A stretch of DNA of 64,000 nucleotides from Rahnella rivi (GCF_019049655.1 NZ_JAFMOX010000045.1:24035-88034); one strand, 5' to 3'; positions 32,186-44,205 are shown, counted from the stretch's first letter. Notes: a model not told the origin generated them from the sequence alone. Made by a program: numbers and translations.

Positions 32186-32929
32186 ATGAGCGAAATTATC
32201 TACGGTATTCATTCCGTTAAAGCTTTACTCGACAACGATCCGCAACGCTTTCTGGAAGTTTTCATTCTGAAAGGCCGCGATGATAAACGTCTGAAACCGC
32301 TGATCGACGAACTGGAAGCCAGCGGGATTGTTATTCAGGTCGCGAACCGTCAGTGGCTGGATGAAAAATCCGAGGGTGCCGTACACCAGGGGATTATCGC
32401 CCGCGTCCGTGAAGGCCGTCAGTATCAGGAAAACGACCTGCCAGCGCTGCTGGAAAGCCTCGAATCCCCGTTCCTGCTGGTCCTGGACGGCGTGACTGAT
32501 CCGCATAACCTCGGTGCATGTCTGCGTACCGCAGATGCGGCCGGTGTTCACGCGGTGATCGTTCCCCGTGACCGTTCTGCCAAACTGAACGCGACCGCCA
32601 AAAAAGTCGCCAGCGGTGCGGCTGAAAACGTGCCGTTGATCAACGTGACCAACCTGGCGCGCACGCTGCGCGTTTTACAGGAGCACAATGTCTGGATCGT
32701 CGGTACCGCCGGTGAAGCCGATCACGACCTGTATCAGAGCAAAATGACCGGCCCGATGGCGCTGGTGATGGGTGCAGAAGGCGAAGGTATGCGCCGTCTG
32801 ACCCGTGAACATTGCGATGAGCTGATCAGTATTCCGATGGCGGGCAGCGTGTCTTCACTGAACGTCTCTGTGGCGACCGGCGTATGTCTGTTCGAAGCCG
32901 TGCGCCAGCGCGGTCTGAAGAAGAGCTGA
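32186..32929 (+). CDS. rlmB: 23S rRNA (guanosine-2'-O-)-methyltransferase RlmB
   Basis: RlmB makes Gm2251 in the peptidyl-transferase region of 23S rRNA. The 247-residue SpoU-family knot enzyme has an N-terminal L30e-like substrate-binding domain and the motifs [20 protein letters not shown] and S-L-N-V-S-V-A-T-G. Start M-S-E-I-I-Y-G matches the family; the in-frame start at 32096 would include the palindrome. It is third in nsrR-rnr-rlmB. Confidence 0.96.
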   Translation: MSEIIYGIHSVKALLDNDPQRFLEVFILKGRDDKRLKPLIDELEASGIVIQVANRQWLDEKSEGAVHQGIIARVREGRQYQENDLPALLESLESPFLLVLDGVTDPHNLGACLRTADAAGVHAVIVPRDRSAKLNATAKKVASGAAENVPLINVTNLARTLRVLQEHNVWIVGTAGEADHDLYQSKMTGPMALVMGAEGEGMRRLTREHCDELISIPMAGSVSSLNVSVATGVCLFEAVRQRGLKKS

Positions 32930-32954
32930 TTTCAGTTTCTTTAGCTGTGTCTTC

Positions 32955-32979
32955 AACGGGAGCCTTCGGGCTCCCGTTT
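32955..32979 (+). terminator. Intrinsic terminator after rlmB
   Basis: Stem AACGGGAGCC/GGCTCCCGTT (32955-32964 with 32969-32978) has a TTCG tetraloop. The T-run is short. Confidence 0.8.
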
Positions 32980-33063
32980 GCATTCCTGTCTTTGTGATCT
33001 GCCCGCCTGTTAATTCCCCGATTTTTACCATACTGATGCCATGTCCTTTAAAAGGAGCAGGCG

Positions 33064-34695
33064 ATGAACTGGGAAACACACCGGGTTTTCAATCAGCCCA
33101 AACCGTTGAGCAACAGCAATTTATTTCTGTCCGATACTCCGCTTCGTGAGGCTGTTATGCGGCATCAGGCCGGATGGGATGCCGATGTGTTGGCCTCTCT
33201 GGGGCAGCAGTTAGGTTCCGCGGAGTCGCTCGAGCTTGGCCGGCTGGCCAATGCCAATCCGCCCGATCTTCTGCGATATGACACCACCGGCGAGCGGATC
33301 GATGATGTGCGTTTTCATCCGGCATGGCATTTGCTGATGCAGGGGTTAATCGCTAACCGCGTACACAATCTGCCGTGGCAGGAAGATGCGCGAATCGGTT
33401 CGACGGTGTCGCGCGCTGCGCGGTTTATTCTCCATGCGCAGGTTGAGGCCGGGACGCTGTGCCCGGTGACCATGACTTACGGCGCTGTCCCGCTGCTACA
33501 AGAATATTTACCCGCAGAATTTCGTGGCTGGATGAAACCGTTGTTATCCGACCGCTACGATCCGCATCTGCAACCCGGCGATCAGAAAAAAGGCGTGCTG
33601 ATCGGCATGGGCATGACGGAAAAACAGGGCGGGTCGGATGTGATCAGCAACACCACGCGGGCGAGCGCGCTGGAGGGACGGGGCAGCGGAAAACCCTATC
33701 ATCTGGTCGGACATAAATGGTTTTTCTCGGTGCCGCAAAGTGATGCGCATCTGGTGCTGGCGCAGGCCGATGGCGGGCTTTCCTGCTTCTTCCTGCCGCG
33801 CGTATTGCCGGACGGCGAGCGCAACGCCGTGCGGATTGAGCGCCTGAAAGACAAACTGGGCAATCGCTCCAACGCCAGCAGCGAAGTGGAGTTTCAGAAT
33901 GCCACCGGCTGGCTGCTGGGCGAAGAGGGCGAAGGGGTCCGCCATATCCTGAAAATGGGCGGTCATACGCGCTTTGACTGCGCGCTGGGCAGCCACGCCA
34001 TGATGCGGCGGGCGCTGTCGGTGGCGTTATATCATGCGTTTCAGCGTCAGGTTTTCGGCAAGCCGCTGATCGAACAACCGCTGATGCGCCAGACGCTGAG
34101 CCGCATGGCGCTGCAACTGGAAGGGCAAACCTTGTTGCTGATGCATCTCGCCGCCGCTTCGGGTGAACAAAATCACTCCGCCGGACAACTGCTTTGCCGG
34201 TTGCTGACGCCCGCCGCAAAATTCGAGATCTGTCGTCAGGGCATGCCTTTTGTCGCCGGGGCGATGGAAGTGCTGGGTGGGATTGGGTATTGCGAAGACA
34301 GCGAGTTACCGCGTTTATACCGTGAAATGCCCGTCAACAGCATCTGGGAGGGCTCGGGCAACATTATGTGCCTCGATGTATTACGTACGCTTCGCAAGTT
34401 GCCAGCCAGCGGTGAGATGCTGCAACAGCTGCTGCATCAGGCGCGGGGACAAAACCGGGTATTTGATCGCGCCGCCCGTCAGTTTCTGCAACGCCTGCGC
34501 CAGCCGGAGGAAGCGCAGGGCCGGTGGCTGACCGGCCAGTTATGTCAGCTGCTGACGGCGACGCAAATGCTGGAATTTGCATCACCGCCAATGGCCGATG
34601 CCTGGTGCCGGATGGTGCTCGATCCGCGCGGTGAAACGTTGCTGCCGGAGCGGTTGTGTCAGTTGCTGATCAACCGGGCAATTGGCGCAGAGTAG
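33064..34695 (+). CDS. aidB: Acyl-CoA dehydrogenase-like DNA alkylation response protein AidB
   Basis: AidB is a flavoprotein of the acyl-CoA dehydrogenase fold that binds DNA and is part of the Ada adaptive response in E. coli. The 543 residues show G-M-G-M-T-E-K-Q-G-G-S-D near residue 180, W-F-F-S-V-P-Q-S-D-A-H, and M-E-V-L-G-G-I-G-Y-C-E-x-S-E-L-P-R-L-Y-R-E. AAAAGGAG lies upstream. I see no clear Ada box by eye. It is convergent with bsmA, only 16 bp away. Confidence 0.95.
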   Translation: MNWETHRVFNQPKPLSNSNLFLSDTPLREAVMRHQAGWDADVLASLGQQLGSAESLELGRLANANPPDLLRYDTTGERIDDVRFHPAWHLLMQGLIANRVHNLPWQEDARIGSTVSRAARFILHAQVEAGTLCPVTMTYGAVPLLQEYLPAEFRGWMKPLLSDRYDPHLQPGDQKKGVLIGMGMTEKQGGSDVISNTTRASALEGRGSGKPYHLVGHKWFFSVPQSDAHLVLAQADGGLSCFFLPRVLPDGERNAVRIERLKDKLGNRSNASSEVEFQNATGWLLGEEGEGVRHILKMGGHTRFDCALGSHAMMRRALSVALYHAFQRQVFGKPLIEQPLMRQTLSRMALQLEGQTLLLMHLAAASGEQNHSAGQLLCRLLTPAAKFEICRQGMPFVAGAMEVLGGIGYCEDSELPRLYREMPVNSIWEGSGNIMCLDVLRTLRKLPASGEMLQQLLHQARGQNRVFDRAARQFLQRLRQPEEAQGRWLTGQLCQLLTATQMLEFASPPMADAWCRMVLDPRGETLLPERLCQLLINRAIGAE

Positions 34696-34711
34696 GGCTG
34701 AAACCGGCGTC

Positions 34712-35023
34712 TCAGCGGTAAAGCGTGGCCTGGGAATACCAGCGTCCGGGCACAATGGTTTCACTGTTAAACATGATGACGTAATAGCGTGCGCCCGCTT
34801 CATCGGCTTTGCGCTGAATTTCTGCTTCTGCATCCATCGGGCTGCCAATGACATCTGCGGTGATACTGCCGATTTTGGTCAGTGTGGACGTTTGAGCACG
34901 GGTGATTTCCTGCGCGTTGGCCGCTGGCGCAGGCGGAGGAACCGGCGTGGTTTTCATCAGGTTACTGCAACCGCTAAGCGCTGCCAGTAAAAGCAGGGCG
35001 GCAGGGATTCGGAGGGATTTCAT
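34712..35023 (-). CDS. bsmA: Biofilm stress lipoprotein BsmA (YjfO), DUF1471
   Basis: The 103 residues begin with a lipoprotein signal peptide ending L-S-G-C (Cys near residue 19). A proline-rich linker and a DUF1471 domain follow, with I-G-S-I-T-A-D-V-I-G-S-P-M-D-A-E and R-Y-Y-V-I-M. E. coli BsmA helps biofilms resist peroxide and acid. Position next to aidB matches E. coli. It is the third DUF1471 protein in the window, besides the two yhcN-like genes. Confidence 0.88.
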   Translation of the reverse strand: MKSLRIPAALLLLAALSGCSNLMKTTPVPPPAPAANAQEITRAQTSTLTKIGSITADVIGSPMDAEAEIQRKADEAGARYYVIMFNSETIVPGRWYSQATLYR

Positions 35024-35037
35024 CGTGATATCCGGTA

Positions 35038-35066
35038 AAAGGGCGATAGCGTAAGTGTAGCCCTTT
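35038..35066 (-). terminator. Probable terminator of the chemoreceptor gene
   Basis: Stem AAAGGGC/GCCCTTT (35038-35044 with 35060-35066) with a 15-nt loop and a short T-run on the minus strand lies just downstream of the chemoreceptor stop and upstream of bsmA. Confidence 0.5.
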
Positions 35067-35118
35067 CACCGGTCTGCTGGCGAGTTTGCGCGGCGTTTAT
35101 TGCCGCGCCCTTCACGTC

Positions 35119-37068
35119 CTAACGTTCGGAAATCTTAAACACGCTGACCAGTTGAGAAAGATGGCGACCCTGTTCACTGAGCGCGGCGGCCGTTTGCTGT
35201 GAGTTTTCCACAAGCGTGGCGTTCTCCTGCGTCGCTTTGCCGATCTGCATAATGGCGATGTTCACCTGAGAAATCCCTGACGACTGTTCGTGCGAAGCGA
35301 TATCAATATCGCTCATCAGCACTTTTACCTGACGGATCCCTTGCAGGATATGGTTCATGTTCGACTGCGTTTTAGCCGCACTCAGATGGCCTTCTTCCAC
35401 TTTACTCAGGGAATCTGCCACCAGATTTTCAATCTCTTTCACCGCATTCGAACTGCGCTGTGCCAGTGCCCGGACTTCTGACGCCACCACGGCGAAGCCG
35501 CGCCCGTGCTCACCGGCACGCGCGGCTTCCACGGCAGCGTTCAGCGCCAGAATGTTGGTCTGGAAGGCGATACCCTCAATGACAGTGGTAATGGCCGCGA
35601 TACGGGTAGAAGCGTGCCGGATAGCTTCCATACTTTCAACGGACTGATCTACCGCATCGGCGCCGACGGTGGCGGCTTTATCGGTCTGTTGCACCAGCTG
35701 TGTGGCCTGTGTGGCGTTATCCGCCGTGTTCTGAACCGTGGCGGTGATCTGCTCCATGCTGGCCGACGTTTCTTCCAGGCTGCTGGCCTGAGTGCCTATC
35801 TGCTGGTTTATCTGATCGCTGTCTGAGGAGAGCGCCTGCGTGTTGTGCATGATTTCAGATGACACCTGACGCACTTCGCCGACAATTTTCTCCAGTCCGT
35901 GTCCGATGCCGTCGATGGCGTGCATCAGCGCACCAATTTCGTCAACGCGCCGGGTTTGTGCCCGCGCACGCAGATCGCCGCTGGCATACTGCTGCGCGAT
36001 GTGGACGACGTCGCTGAGTGGACGGCTGACCAGCTTACGCGTCAGCCAGATGAACAGTGCGGCAAAACAGGCCAGTGCCAGCAGGCTTATCATCAGGAAA
36101 TGGTTACGCGTGCGGGTCACCTGTTCCATCAGGCTGTCTTTGTCCGTGCTGCCGACCACCACCCAATGCCAGGCGGGGACGTTGGCATAAACGATAAATT
36201 GCTGATGCTGACTGGTGGCGTCGGTGTATTCGCGTTCACCGCGCGATTGCGACATCACCTGTTCCAGCACGCCCTCTGGCCATGCCGGGGTTTTTCCTTC
36301 CTCGGTGGCATGAACCAGATATTTCCCCAGATCGTTGCCCGGCGCGCTGTTAAGCACGAAGAAATAGCCCTGCTCGCCGATGCGTTTGGAGAGGATCTTC
36401 GCCCGCATGTCCGCGTATTCTGACGTGATATCCACGCCCACAAACAGAATGCCAATCACGCTGCCTTGCGCATCGCGTACCGGCTGATATTTAGTGATGT
36501 ATTTTTTGCCGAACAGCGTCGCCAGCCCGCTGAAGGATTCGCCTGCCATGATTTTTGCATAAGCCGGGCTGGTGTTGTCGAGCAAGGTACCGATGGCGCG
36601 GGTGCCGTCCTGTTTTTTGAGGGACGTCGTCACGCGGATGAAATCATCGCCACGGCGGGCGAAAATGGTGGAAATCGCGCCGGTGCGCGCCAGAAAATCA
36701 TCGGGGATTTTACTGTCCAGATTCAGCGGATTGCCGCCGGCTTTGATAACCGGTGCAGACTGTTCGCCGATCATCACCGGGTTGCCGGTATCCAGTTCAA
36801 AATTTTCCGGCAGGAAATGGCTGAACAGGCGCGTATAACTGTCCACTTCGGCGTTAAGACTGGCGTTGTACATTTCTATCATGTCCACCACGCCGGTCAC
36901 CTGCTCGGAAATGGCGTTAACCGCCAGTTCATTGACCTGCCTGCCAGCGGAATGCGTCAGTGACAAGGTGAAAATAATAAATAAGAGGCCGACCAGCAGG
37001 GAGGCGAAACTTGCCAGTTTTGCCCCTATGCTCCATCGGCGAAATGAGCGTTTTGATGCCGTTTTCAT
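35119..37068 (-). CDS. Methyl-accepting chemotaxis protein with a Cache-type sensor
   Basis: This 649-residue transmembrane chemoreceptor has a basic N-terminus, TM1 (about 18-38), a large periplasmic domain (about 40-320) of the Cache (Cache_3/Cache_2) type, TM2 (about 330-350) and HAMP. The signalling domain has the conserved tip [22 protein letters not shown]. It lacks the C-terminal N-W-E-T-F tether. Ligand is unknown. I chose the ATG at 37068; a GTG at 37098 is possible but overlaps the sigma-28-like -10. It lies between bsmA and yjfP, which are neighbours in E. coli, so it is an insertion. Confidence 0.92.
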   Translation of the reverse strand: MKTASKRSFRRWSIGAKLASFASLLVGLLFIIFTLSLTHSAGRQVNELAVNAISEQVTGVVDMIEMYNASLNAEVDSYTRLFSHFLPENFELDTGNPVMIGEQSAPVIKAGGNPLNLDSKIPDDFLARTGAISTIFARRGDDFIRVTTSLKKQDGTRAIGTLLDNTSPAYAKIMAGESFSGLATLFGKKYITKYQPVRDAQGSVIGILFVGVDITSEYADMRAKILSKRIGEQGYFFVLNSAPGNDLGKYLVHATEEGKTPAWPEGVLEQVMSQSRGEREYTDATSQHQQFIVYANVPAWHWVVVGSTDKDSLMEQVTRTRNHFLMISLLALACFAALFIWLTRKLVSRPLSDVVHIAQQYASGDLRARAQTRRVDEIGALMHAIDGIGHGLEKIVGEVRQVSSEIMHNTQALSSDSDQINQQIGTQASSLEETSASMEQITATVQNTADNATQATQLVQQTDKAATVGADAVDQSVESMEAIRHASTRIAAITTVIEGIAFQTNILALNAAVEAARAGEHGRGFAVVASEVRALAQRSSNAVKEIENLVADSLSKVEEGHLSAAKTQSNMNHILQGIRQVKVLMSDIDIASHEQSSGISQVNIAIMQIGKATQENATLVENSQQTAAALSEQGRHLSQLVSVFKISER

Positions 37069-37097
37069 GGGGTTTCCCGTTAGTTTTCGATAGCGCA

Positions 37098-37124
37098 CTA
37101 ACGGCGTAAAAACGGAAAGGATTA
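37098..37124 (-). promoter_or_regulatory. Sigma-28-like promoter candidate of the Cache chemoreceptor
   Basis: On the minus strand TAATCCTT, an 11-bp spacer and GCCGTTAG resemble the flagellar sigma-28 consensus TAAAGTTT-N11-GCCGATAA (6 of 8 in the -10 element). A start near 37091 fits translation from 37068. Weaker than the site at the second chemoreceptor. Confidence 0.4.
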
Positions 37125-37346
37125 ATGATCAAATGTAACCACTTATTTCAATAAAAATTGATCTGAATCAATGAAATAATTATGAATGTATGAATTTGAA
37201 TTAAGGCCGGTGAGAAGAATATGGCCGATGTGAAGTAACCGGTTATAAATCATACGAAAAAGGTTGTAGTCGCCGGTTTTCAGACCCGTAGAATGTCGGT
37301 TCGCACTGAGGCCGACATTTTTTCCAAATGCGCAGGGGAAGTTACG

Positions 37347-38096
37347 ATGGTTGAGATGTATGAAGAGAATATTGAAGGGATCCAGGTGATTCATGCTGTG
37401 CCTGCCGGACAGTATCAGCAGCAGCTTCCGACGATTTTTTTCTATCACGGCTTTTTATCCTCCAAAGAAATGTACTCGTATTTCGGCTATACGCTGGCGA
37501 AGGCGGGTTTTCGCGTCATTCTGCCGGATGCACTCATGCACGGTGCCCGTGCAGAAAGTGACGAAGCCAAATGCGTGGCCCATTTCTGGCGTATTTTACA
37601 AAACAACGTCGAAGAGCTGGCGATGCTGAAGGAATTGTTTGTCGGACGCGGTCTGGCGGATCCGCAACGTCTGGGCGTCGGCGGGGTATCGATGGGCGGA
37701 ATGACCACCATGGCCGCGCTGGTGAAATACCCGTGGGTGAAGGTTGCGGCAAACCTGATGGGGTCGGGCTACTTTTCGCGTTTATCACACCATCTTTTCC
37801 CTGCATTTACCGCCGGTGACACTGCACAGCGTGACGTTTTTGAACGTGATGTTGCTCCGCTACTTAGCCTGGATGTCACCGGTAAAACGGCATTATTCGC
37901 CCATAAACCGCTGTTTGTCTGGCACGGCGAGCAGGATGACGTGGTGCCGTTTGGCGAAAGCCTGCGGTTGCAACAGGAGCTGGCTGCCAGTGAAGCGACC
38001 GCCAATCTGACCTTCATTTCTGAGTCTGAGGCGAAGCATAAAGTCACGGTGCACGCACTGTCAGAAGCCACCGCTTTCTTCGCTCAAAAGCTGTAG
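37347..38096 (+). CDS. yjfP: Alpha/beta-hydrolase YjfP (esterase)
   Basis: This 249-residue cytoplasmic alpha/beta-hydrolase has the nucleophile elbow G-V-S-M-G-G near residue 113, Y-H-G-F near residue 33, the acid D-D in E-Q-D-D-V-V-P-F and a late His. E. coli YjfP has carboxylesterase activity in vitro; its natural substrate is unclear. The start at 37347 (AGGGGAAG upstream) gives exactly the E. coli length; an earlier in-frame start at 37293 is not supported. Confidence 0.92.
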   Translation: MVEMYEENIEGIQVIHAVPAGQYQQQLPTIFFYHGFLSSKEMYSYFGYTLAKAGFRVILPDALMHGARAESDEAKCVAHFWRILQNNVEELAMLKELFVGRGLADPQRLGVGGVSMGGMTTMAALVKYPWVKVAANLMGSGYFSRLSHHLFPAFTAGDTAQRDVFERDVAPLLSLDVTGKTALFAHKPLFVWHGEQDDVVPFGESLRLQQELAASEATANLTFISESEAKHKVTVHALSEATAFFAQKL

Positions 38097-38199
38097 AGAA
38101 ATTAATCTGCCTTTCTCCTTGAGTTTCACAGTGGCTGTACATATAATTGCGCGTCATTTTTTCGACCGCACACATAACACGTTCCTTGCTTCCATGGGC

Positions 38200-38640
<441 letters not shown>

Positions 38641-38645
38641 TTGCC

Positions 38646-39195
<550 letters not shown>

Positions 39196-39222
39196 TAGGC
39201 CACTGTCCATAAACGACTTTGA

Positions 39223-39687
<465 letters not shown>

Positions 39688-39709
39688 TAACGCTGAAGTT
39701 AACCCTGAG

Positions 39710-39737
39710 ACGCCGGCCTAGTGCCGGCGTTTTGCTT
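39710..39737 (+). terminator. Intrinsic terminator of the rpsF-rplI operon
   Basis: Stem ACGCCGGC/GCCGGCGT (39710-39717 with 39723-39730), a 5-nt loop and a T-rich tail. Confidence 0.85.
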
Positions 39738-39817
39738 TTCTGCATCAGGGAATGCTGAGCCCACAAGCATTAAGAACGGGTGGAGTATTTCAGTGGCGAA
39801 CCCTTTACTGAATTCAC

Positions 39818-40528
39818 TCAGTTTTCGCGCTGAAAACTGCCGTCTGACTGACGGGTAAACGTCACGGTGACGTTCTGTTCCGTCGTGACCTGCAATGCCT
39901 TCACCACACCCTGAGCATCACGCTGTATCTTCACTTCCTGTCCGGTTTTCAACGTACTCAGCGGTTTCTCCGCGCCCTCTACCCGCGCCATAGAAAACAC
40001 ATCGTTCACAGCCATATTGTTATCGCGGAACAGCTGCGCCAGCGTCTGGCCAGACTGCACCTGATAGCTACGCCATGTGCCGCCGTTGTCATTACTCTGC
40101 GGTTGCACAGGTTCCGGCTGCGCCATTTGCGTGGTACGGCCCTGATCGTTGCGCAAATCGGCCTGCATCGGGATGCTGGTCGGCTGTTGCGGTTGTGACG
40201 GCGCGTAAGTATTTTCCGGCGTATACGGCCACAGCAGTGCCAGAAGAATGACCAGCACAGCCAAAATAATGCCGCGACGATGTGGGTAAGGGAGTGGCGA
40301 CATCCAGTGGAAGCCGTCGCTTATGTGCCAGATCCTGCTCAGCAACGTTTTGCCTCTGGTTGCAGCAGACGTTCCGGTTTCAGTTTCAGCAGAAGTGATT
40401 TCACTTTCGCTTTCGCTCTGCGGTGCTGTCGTGTCTCGCATCGGCCTTTTCATAATGGCAATCCAGGATCTCAACATGGGTTGATAAATACGGATGGCTT
40501 TCCTTCTCCTGGGCGGGATTCTGCCCAT
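39818..40528 (-). CDS. ytfB: OapA-family cell-envelope protein YtfB
   Basis: This 236-residue protein has a cytoplasmic basic segment, one membrane helix (about residues 86-103; V-L-V-I-L-L-A-L-L-W-P), a Pro/Gln-rich linker and a C-terminal LysM-like OapA domain with W-R-S-Y-Q-V-Q-S-G-Q-T-L-A-Q-L-F-R-D. E. coli YtfB binds glycans and is linked to cell division. The ATG at 40528 is chosen because AAGAGAGG lies five bases upstream. Confidence 0.88.
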   Translation of the reverse strand: MGRIPPRRRKAIRIYQPMLRSWIAIMKRPMRDTTAPQSESESEITSAETETGTSAATRGKTLLSRIWHISDGFHWMSPLPYPHRRGIILAVLVILLALLWPYTPENTYAPSQPQQPTSIPMQADLRNDQGRTTQMAQPEPVQPQSNDNGGTWRSYQVQSGQTLAQLFRDNNMAVNDVFSMARVEGAEKPLSTLKTGQEVKIQRDAQGVVKALQVTTEQNVTVTFTRQSDGSFQREN

Positions 40529-40783
40529 GACGACCTCTCTTGTTAACTGTCGCATTTTCGACTGTCTGTTGCTGCCTAGTATAGCTGTTTAACTGCTTGA
40601 TGCGGAAAGGGACAAAGCATAAATATCATCCAAACGATGCGCTAAATGGCGTCAAATGCGAAAAATTTATCGAAAAGTGGGATGAACTGCGCCCGCCGTC
40701 ATGTTGGCTCACAGAGGATTTTACCCAAAAGCTTTGCGCTGCTATGCTGCGCCTTCGACATTTTTAAGAGCTAAGGAAAATTC

Positions 40784-41404
40784 ATGACTACCCCTTCATT
40801 TGACAGCGTAGAAGCGCAGGCAAGTTACGGTATCGGCCTGCAGGTCGGTCAACAGTTGCAGGAATCAGGTTTGCAGGGCTTAGAGCCTGACGCACTGCTG
40901 GCAGGCTTACGCGACGCGCTGGAAGGGAATACGCCAGCCGTTCCTGTTGACGTGGTTCACCGCGCACTGCGTGAAGTCCATGAACGTGCTGATGCTGTTC
41001 GTCGTGAACGTCAGGAAGCACTGGCTGTTCAGGGGCAGGAATTCCTGGCTCAGAACGTACAGCGCGAAGGCGTGAGCAGCACCGAGTCCGGTCTGCAATT
41101 CTCTGTGATTACCCAGGGCGAGGGCGCTATTCCGGGCCGTCAGGATCGTGTACGCGTTCACTACACCGGTAAACTGATCGACGGCACTGTCTTCGACAGC
41201 TCCGTACAGCGTGGCGAACCGGCTGAATTCCCGGTTAACGGCGTAATCGCAGGCTGGATCGAAGCACTGACCCTGATGCCGGTGGGTTCTAAGTGGGAGT
41301 TGTACATCCCTCATAACCTGGCCTACGGCGAGCGTGGCGCAGGTGCGTCCATCCCGCCATATAGCGCGCTGATCTTCGAAGTTGAGCTGCTGGAAATTCT
41401 GTAA
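40784..41404 (+). CDS. fklB: FKBP-type peptidyl-prolyl isomerase FklB (FKBP22)
   Basis: The 206 residues contain an N-terminal helical dimerisation domain and a C-terminal FKBP domain with [18 protein letters not shown] and [14 protein letters not shown]. There is no signal peptide, so it is cytosolic. Preceded by AAGGAAA. A strong terminator follows. Confidence 0.96.
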   Translation: MTTPSFDSVEAQASYGIGLQVGQQLQESGLQGLEPDALLAGLRDALEGNTPAVPVDVVHRALREVHERADAVRRERQEALAVQGQEFLAQNVQREGVSSTESGLQFSVITQGEGAIPGRQDRVRVHYTGKLIDGTVFDSSVQRGEPAEFPVNGVIAGWIEALTLMPVGSKWELYIPHNLAYGERGAGASIPPYSALIFEVELLEIL

Positions 41405-41426
41405 TTCTCTGCAGATAACAGAAATG

Positions 41427-41452
41427 AAAAGGGCGCTAATGCGCCCTTTTTT
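41427..41452. terminator. Terminator between fklB and ytfE
   Basis: A perfect stem AAAAGGGCGC/GCGCCCTTTT (41427-41436 with 41441-41450), TAAT loop, then TT. The A-run on the left side may also serve the convergent ytfE. Confidence 0.9.
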
Positions 41453-41468
41453 ACGTCCGGAATTCGGC

Positions 41469-42134
41469 TTATTCGCCACGCAGCGCGCGCGGGAACAGCA
41501 GGTTATTCTCCAGATGGATATGCTCCATCAGGTCGGTGATGAATTCGTTAATCCCGGCGTACAGCGCCCGCCACGTCACACAGGCGCCTTCCGGCGGCGT
41601 TACGTTATTGGTCAGACGTTTAATCTCTTCCAGAATGAGCCCCGCATCATCATGTTCACGTTCCATCACTGAAATCGGACCGGCAGCCTGACGGCCCATT
41701 CCGCCACGGATCATCGGGAACAGGATCTGCTCTTCTTTCATCATGTGGCTGGTCAGTTCTTCGAGGATCAGTTGCAGCTGAACCGCCAGACCGTGCGGGC
41801 AAGGCGCTTTATCGCCATGGACCTTTTCCACTTTCTCTGCCATCAGCACCAGTTCAGGCAATTCCTGACGGTGACGATCGTGGTAGCGCGGAATAATGAA
41901 ATCGATGATCTGCGCCAGCGGAGCGGTTTTCCAGTCGGTCGAGGTGTCCGGCAGTTGGGCAATCTCTGCAATTTGCTGCTCGATAAGATCGATATCCAGA
42001 TCTTTTTTAGTGACGGCGCGTAACAGCGTTTGCTTCCCGCCACAGCAGAAATCGAGATCGTACTGACGGAACAGACGGGTAGCGCGTGGAATGGCAACAG
42101 CCAGAGCGCCAAGGGGTTGGTCGCGATAGTCCAT
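41469..42134 (-). CDS. ytfE: Iron-sulfur cluster repair di-iron protein YtfE (RIC)
   Basis: The 221 residues have the ScdA_N/DUF542 domain with Cys30-Cys31 in D-F-C-C-G-G-K, and a hemerythrin-like domain with di-iron ligands in R-Y-H-D-R-H, C-P-H-G, H-M-M-K-E-E and H-I-H-L-E-N. It repairs Fe-S clusters after nitrosative and oxidative stress. A strong NsrR operator lies 31 bp upstream. Confidence 0.96.
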   Translation of the reverse strand: MDYRDQPLGALAVAIPRATRLFRQYDLDFCCGGKQTLLRAVTKKDLDIDLIEQQIAEIAQLPDTSTDWKTAPLAQIIDFIIPRYHDRHRQELPELVLMAEKVEKVHGDKAPCPHGLAVQLQLILEELTSHMMKEEQILFPMIRGGMGRQAAGPISVMEREHDDAGLILEEIKRLTNNVTPPEGACVTWRALYAGINEFITDLMEHIHLENNLLFPRALRGE

Positions 42135-42164
42135 GATGAAGCCTCGTTAAATGAAAGAATCTAT

Positions 42165-42187
42165 AACACGCATTATAAATGCATGTT
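42165..42187 (-). promoter_or_regulatory. NsrR operator upstream of ytfE
   Basis: The 11-1-11 inverted repeat AACACGCATTA-T-AAATGCATGTT spans 42165-42187. Read on the minus strand, one half AACATGCATTT matches the NsrR half-site AAGATGCATTT at 10 of 11, the other at 8 of 11. It lies 31-53 bp upstream of the ytfE ATG. ytfE is a known NsrR target, and nsrR is at 29089. Confidence 0.8.
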
Positions 42188-42222
42188 TAAAGCGAAGCTA
42201 TAGCTCAAAGGAAGTACAGAAA

Positions 42223-42246
42223 GAAAAAACGCCCCGCAGGGCGTTT
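42223..42246 (-). terminator. Terminator of cpdB
   Basis: Stem AAACGCCC/GGGCGTTT (42227-42234 with 42239-42246) reads as a terminator on the minus strand with a T6 tail. It separates cpdB from the ytfE promoter. Confidence 0.85.
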
Positions 42247-42255
42247 GAAGGCGCG

Positions 42256-44205
42256 TTATTTTTGCAAATCGACCTGATAAATCTCAAAGCCAATAGCGTC
42301 TGTGCCTTTAGCGGTCAGCGGATACTGAGCATGAGACTTAATGAAAGCCGCAGCTTTGTCACCCGGCGAGGTTTCGAAGCGGATATCCAGCGGTTGCGGG
42401 GCCTTGAGGGTTGCCAGCTTCCAGTTGTTGTCCGCCGTCGGGGTGACCGCGCCAGCTTTTTTGGTTTCAGCACTGATGTAGGCGGCGACAACGGAACGGT
42501 TTTCATCCGGTGATGCGAAAGCAATGTGCTTATCGCCGGTACCCGCAAATTTCCCGCCGTAAGCCCGGTAGTTATTCGTCGCGACCAGGAAGGTGGCCTT
42601 CAGGTCGATCGGCTTGCCGTTGTAAGTCAGGTTTTTGATGCGTTCGGCATCTTTGTTGACCAGCGTGCATTCACCGTCGAATTTCGCAGGCTGGCTGACA
42701 TCAATCTGATAATTCACACCGTCGATGACGTCGAAATTATAGGTACGGAAACCGTCCCAGTTAATCAGCGACTGCGGTTTGGTGCTGTTCAGGTCAATCT
42801 GATTAAACTGCCCGGCGGAACATTCCAGCCAGTCTTTCACTTCCTGCCCGGTGACTTTCATCACCACCAGCGTGTTCGGGTACAGATACAAATCTGCCGC
42901 GTTACGGAAGGTCAGCTCGCCTTTTTCCACTTCGACGAAGCTGGCCGGATCGTTTTTACGTCCGCCGACTTTAAACGGCGCTGCTGCCGACAGCACCGGC
43001 AGATCGGCTAAATCCGGGTCGCCCTGAATGAAGTGTTCGGTATAGGATTTTTGCGCATTATTGACGATCTGCACCGTCGGGTCGTCCTGCACCAGCGCCA
43101 GATAGCTGTACATGTTGTCGGTAGATTTACCGATCGGCTTGCTGACAAATTCACGCGTGGCGTCATGAGAAGGGGCGAGCACTTTCACCAGATCCTGATC
43201 TTCCGCCGCCAGTGATTTTTTCTGTTCTTTATCGTAAATCGGCCGCGCCTCGGCTTTGGCTGTTTCGACTTTCCAGTTGCCGCCGTCGTTACTGAGCACC
43301 ATATCGACAACGCCCAGATGGTCGCCCCACATGCCCGGCATCACGGCAGGCACGCCGTTGAGCGTACCTTGTTTGATATCTGCCCCTTTGATGCTGGCGA
43401 ATTCCTCACTCGGGAAAACAGCATGCGCATGGCCGAACATGATGGCGTCGATGCCTTTTACCTGGCTCAGGTAATAGACCGAGTTTTCCGCCATCGTTTT
43501 GTAGGGATCGCCTGACAGGCCGGAGTGCGGGATGGCGACAATAATGTCGGCACCCTGTTTACGCATTTCCGGGATCCACTTTTTGGCGGTTTCGGTGATA
43601 TCTGCCACGGTCACTTTGCCCTGCAGATTGGCTTTATCCCAAACCATGATCTGCGGTGGCACAAAACCGATGTAACCAATGCGCAGATTATGGGTTTTGC
43701 CGTCGCGGTCTTTAACTGCGTTATCGGTGATCAGGAACGGCGTGAACAGCGGTTTCCCGGTTTTATCGTCGATGACGTTAGCATTCACGTAAGGGAATTT
43801 CGCGCCAGCCAGCGCTTTTTTCAGATAATCAAGACCGTAGTTAAACTCATGATTGCCGAGGTTACCGACCGCATAATTCAGCGTGTTCATGGCCAGATAC
43901 ACCGGATGCACATCGCCTTCTTTCAGGCCTTTTGCCGCCATGTAATCGCCCAGCGGGCTGCCCTGAATGATGTCGCCGTTGTCGACTAACACGGAGTTGG
44001 TGACTTCGTTACGCGCCGCGTGGATCAGGCTGGCAGTACGTACCAGCCCAAACTTCTCGGTCGGTTTATCTTTGTAGTAGTCGAAGTCCATCATGTTGCT
44101 GTGCAGATCCGTGGTTTCCATGATGCGCAGATCCACCTGTGACGCCTGAACGGATGCCGCCGTCAGTGTCGCCAGCAGGGATAACGTCAGATGACGCGTA
44201 TTCAT
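42256..44205 (-). CDS. cpdB: 2',3'-cyclic-nucleotide 2'-phosphodiesterase/3'-nucleotidase CpdB
   Basis: This 649-residue periplasmic enzyme hydrolyses 2',3'-cyclic nucleotides and 3'-nucleotides for salvage. It has a signal peptide ending V-Q-A-S (about residue 20), the metallophosphatase core with [18 protein letters not shown] and G-H-A-H, and a 5'-nucleotidase C-terminal domain. A terminator follows; cysQ is divergent upstream, 198 bp away. Confidence 0.96.
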   Translation of the reverse strand: MNTRHLTLSLLATLTAASVQASQVDLRIMETTDLHSNMMDFDYYKDKPTEKFGLVRTASLIHAARNEVTNSVLVDNGDIIQGSPLGDYMAAKGLKEGDVHPVYLAMNTLNYAVGNLGNHEFNYGLDYLKKALAGAKFPYVNANVIDDKTGKPLFTPFLITDNAVKDRDGKTHNLRIGYIGFVPPQIMVWDKANLQGKVTVADITETAKKWIPEMRKQGADIIVAIPHSGLSGDPYKTMAENSVYYLSQVKGIDAIMFGHAHAVFPSEEFASIKGADIKQGTLNGVPAVMPGMWGDHLGVVDMVLSNDGGNWKVETAKAEARPIYDKEQKKSLAAEDQDLVKVLAPSHDATREFVSKPIGKSTDNMYSYLALVQDDPTVQIVNNAQKSYTEHFIQGDPDLADLPVLSAAAPFKVGGRKNDPASFVEVEKGELTFRNAADLYLYPNTLVVMKVTGQEVKDWLECSAGQFNQIDLNSTKPQSLINWDGFRTYNFDVIDGVNYQIDVSQPAKFDGECTLVNKDAERIKNLTYNGKPIDLKATFLVATNNYRAYGGKFAGTGDKHIAFASPDENRSVVAAYISAETKKAGAVTPTADNNWKLATLKAPQPLDIRFETSPGDKAAAFIKSHAQYPLTAKGTDAIGFEIYQVDLQK

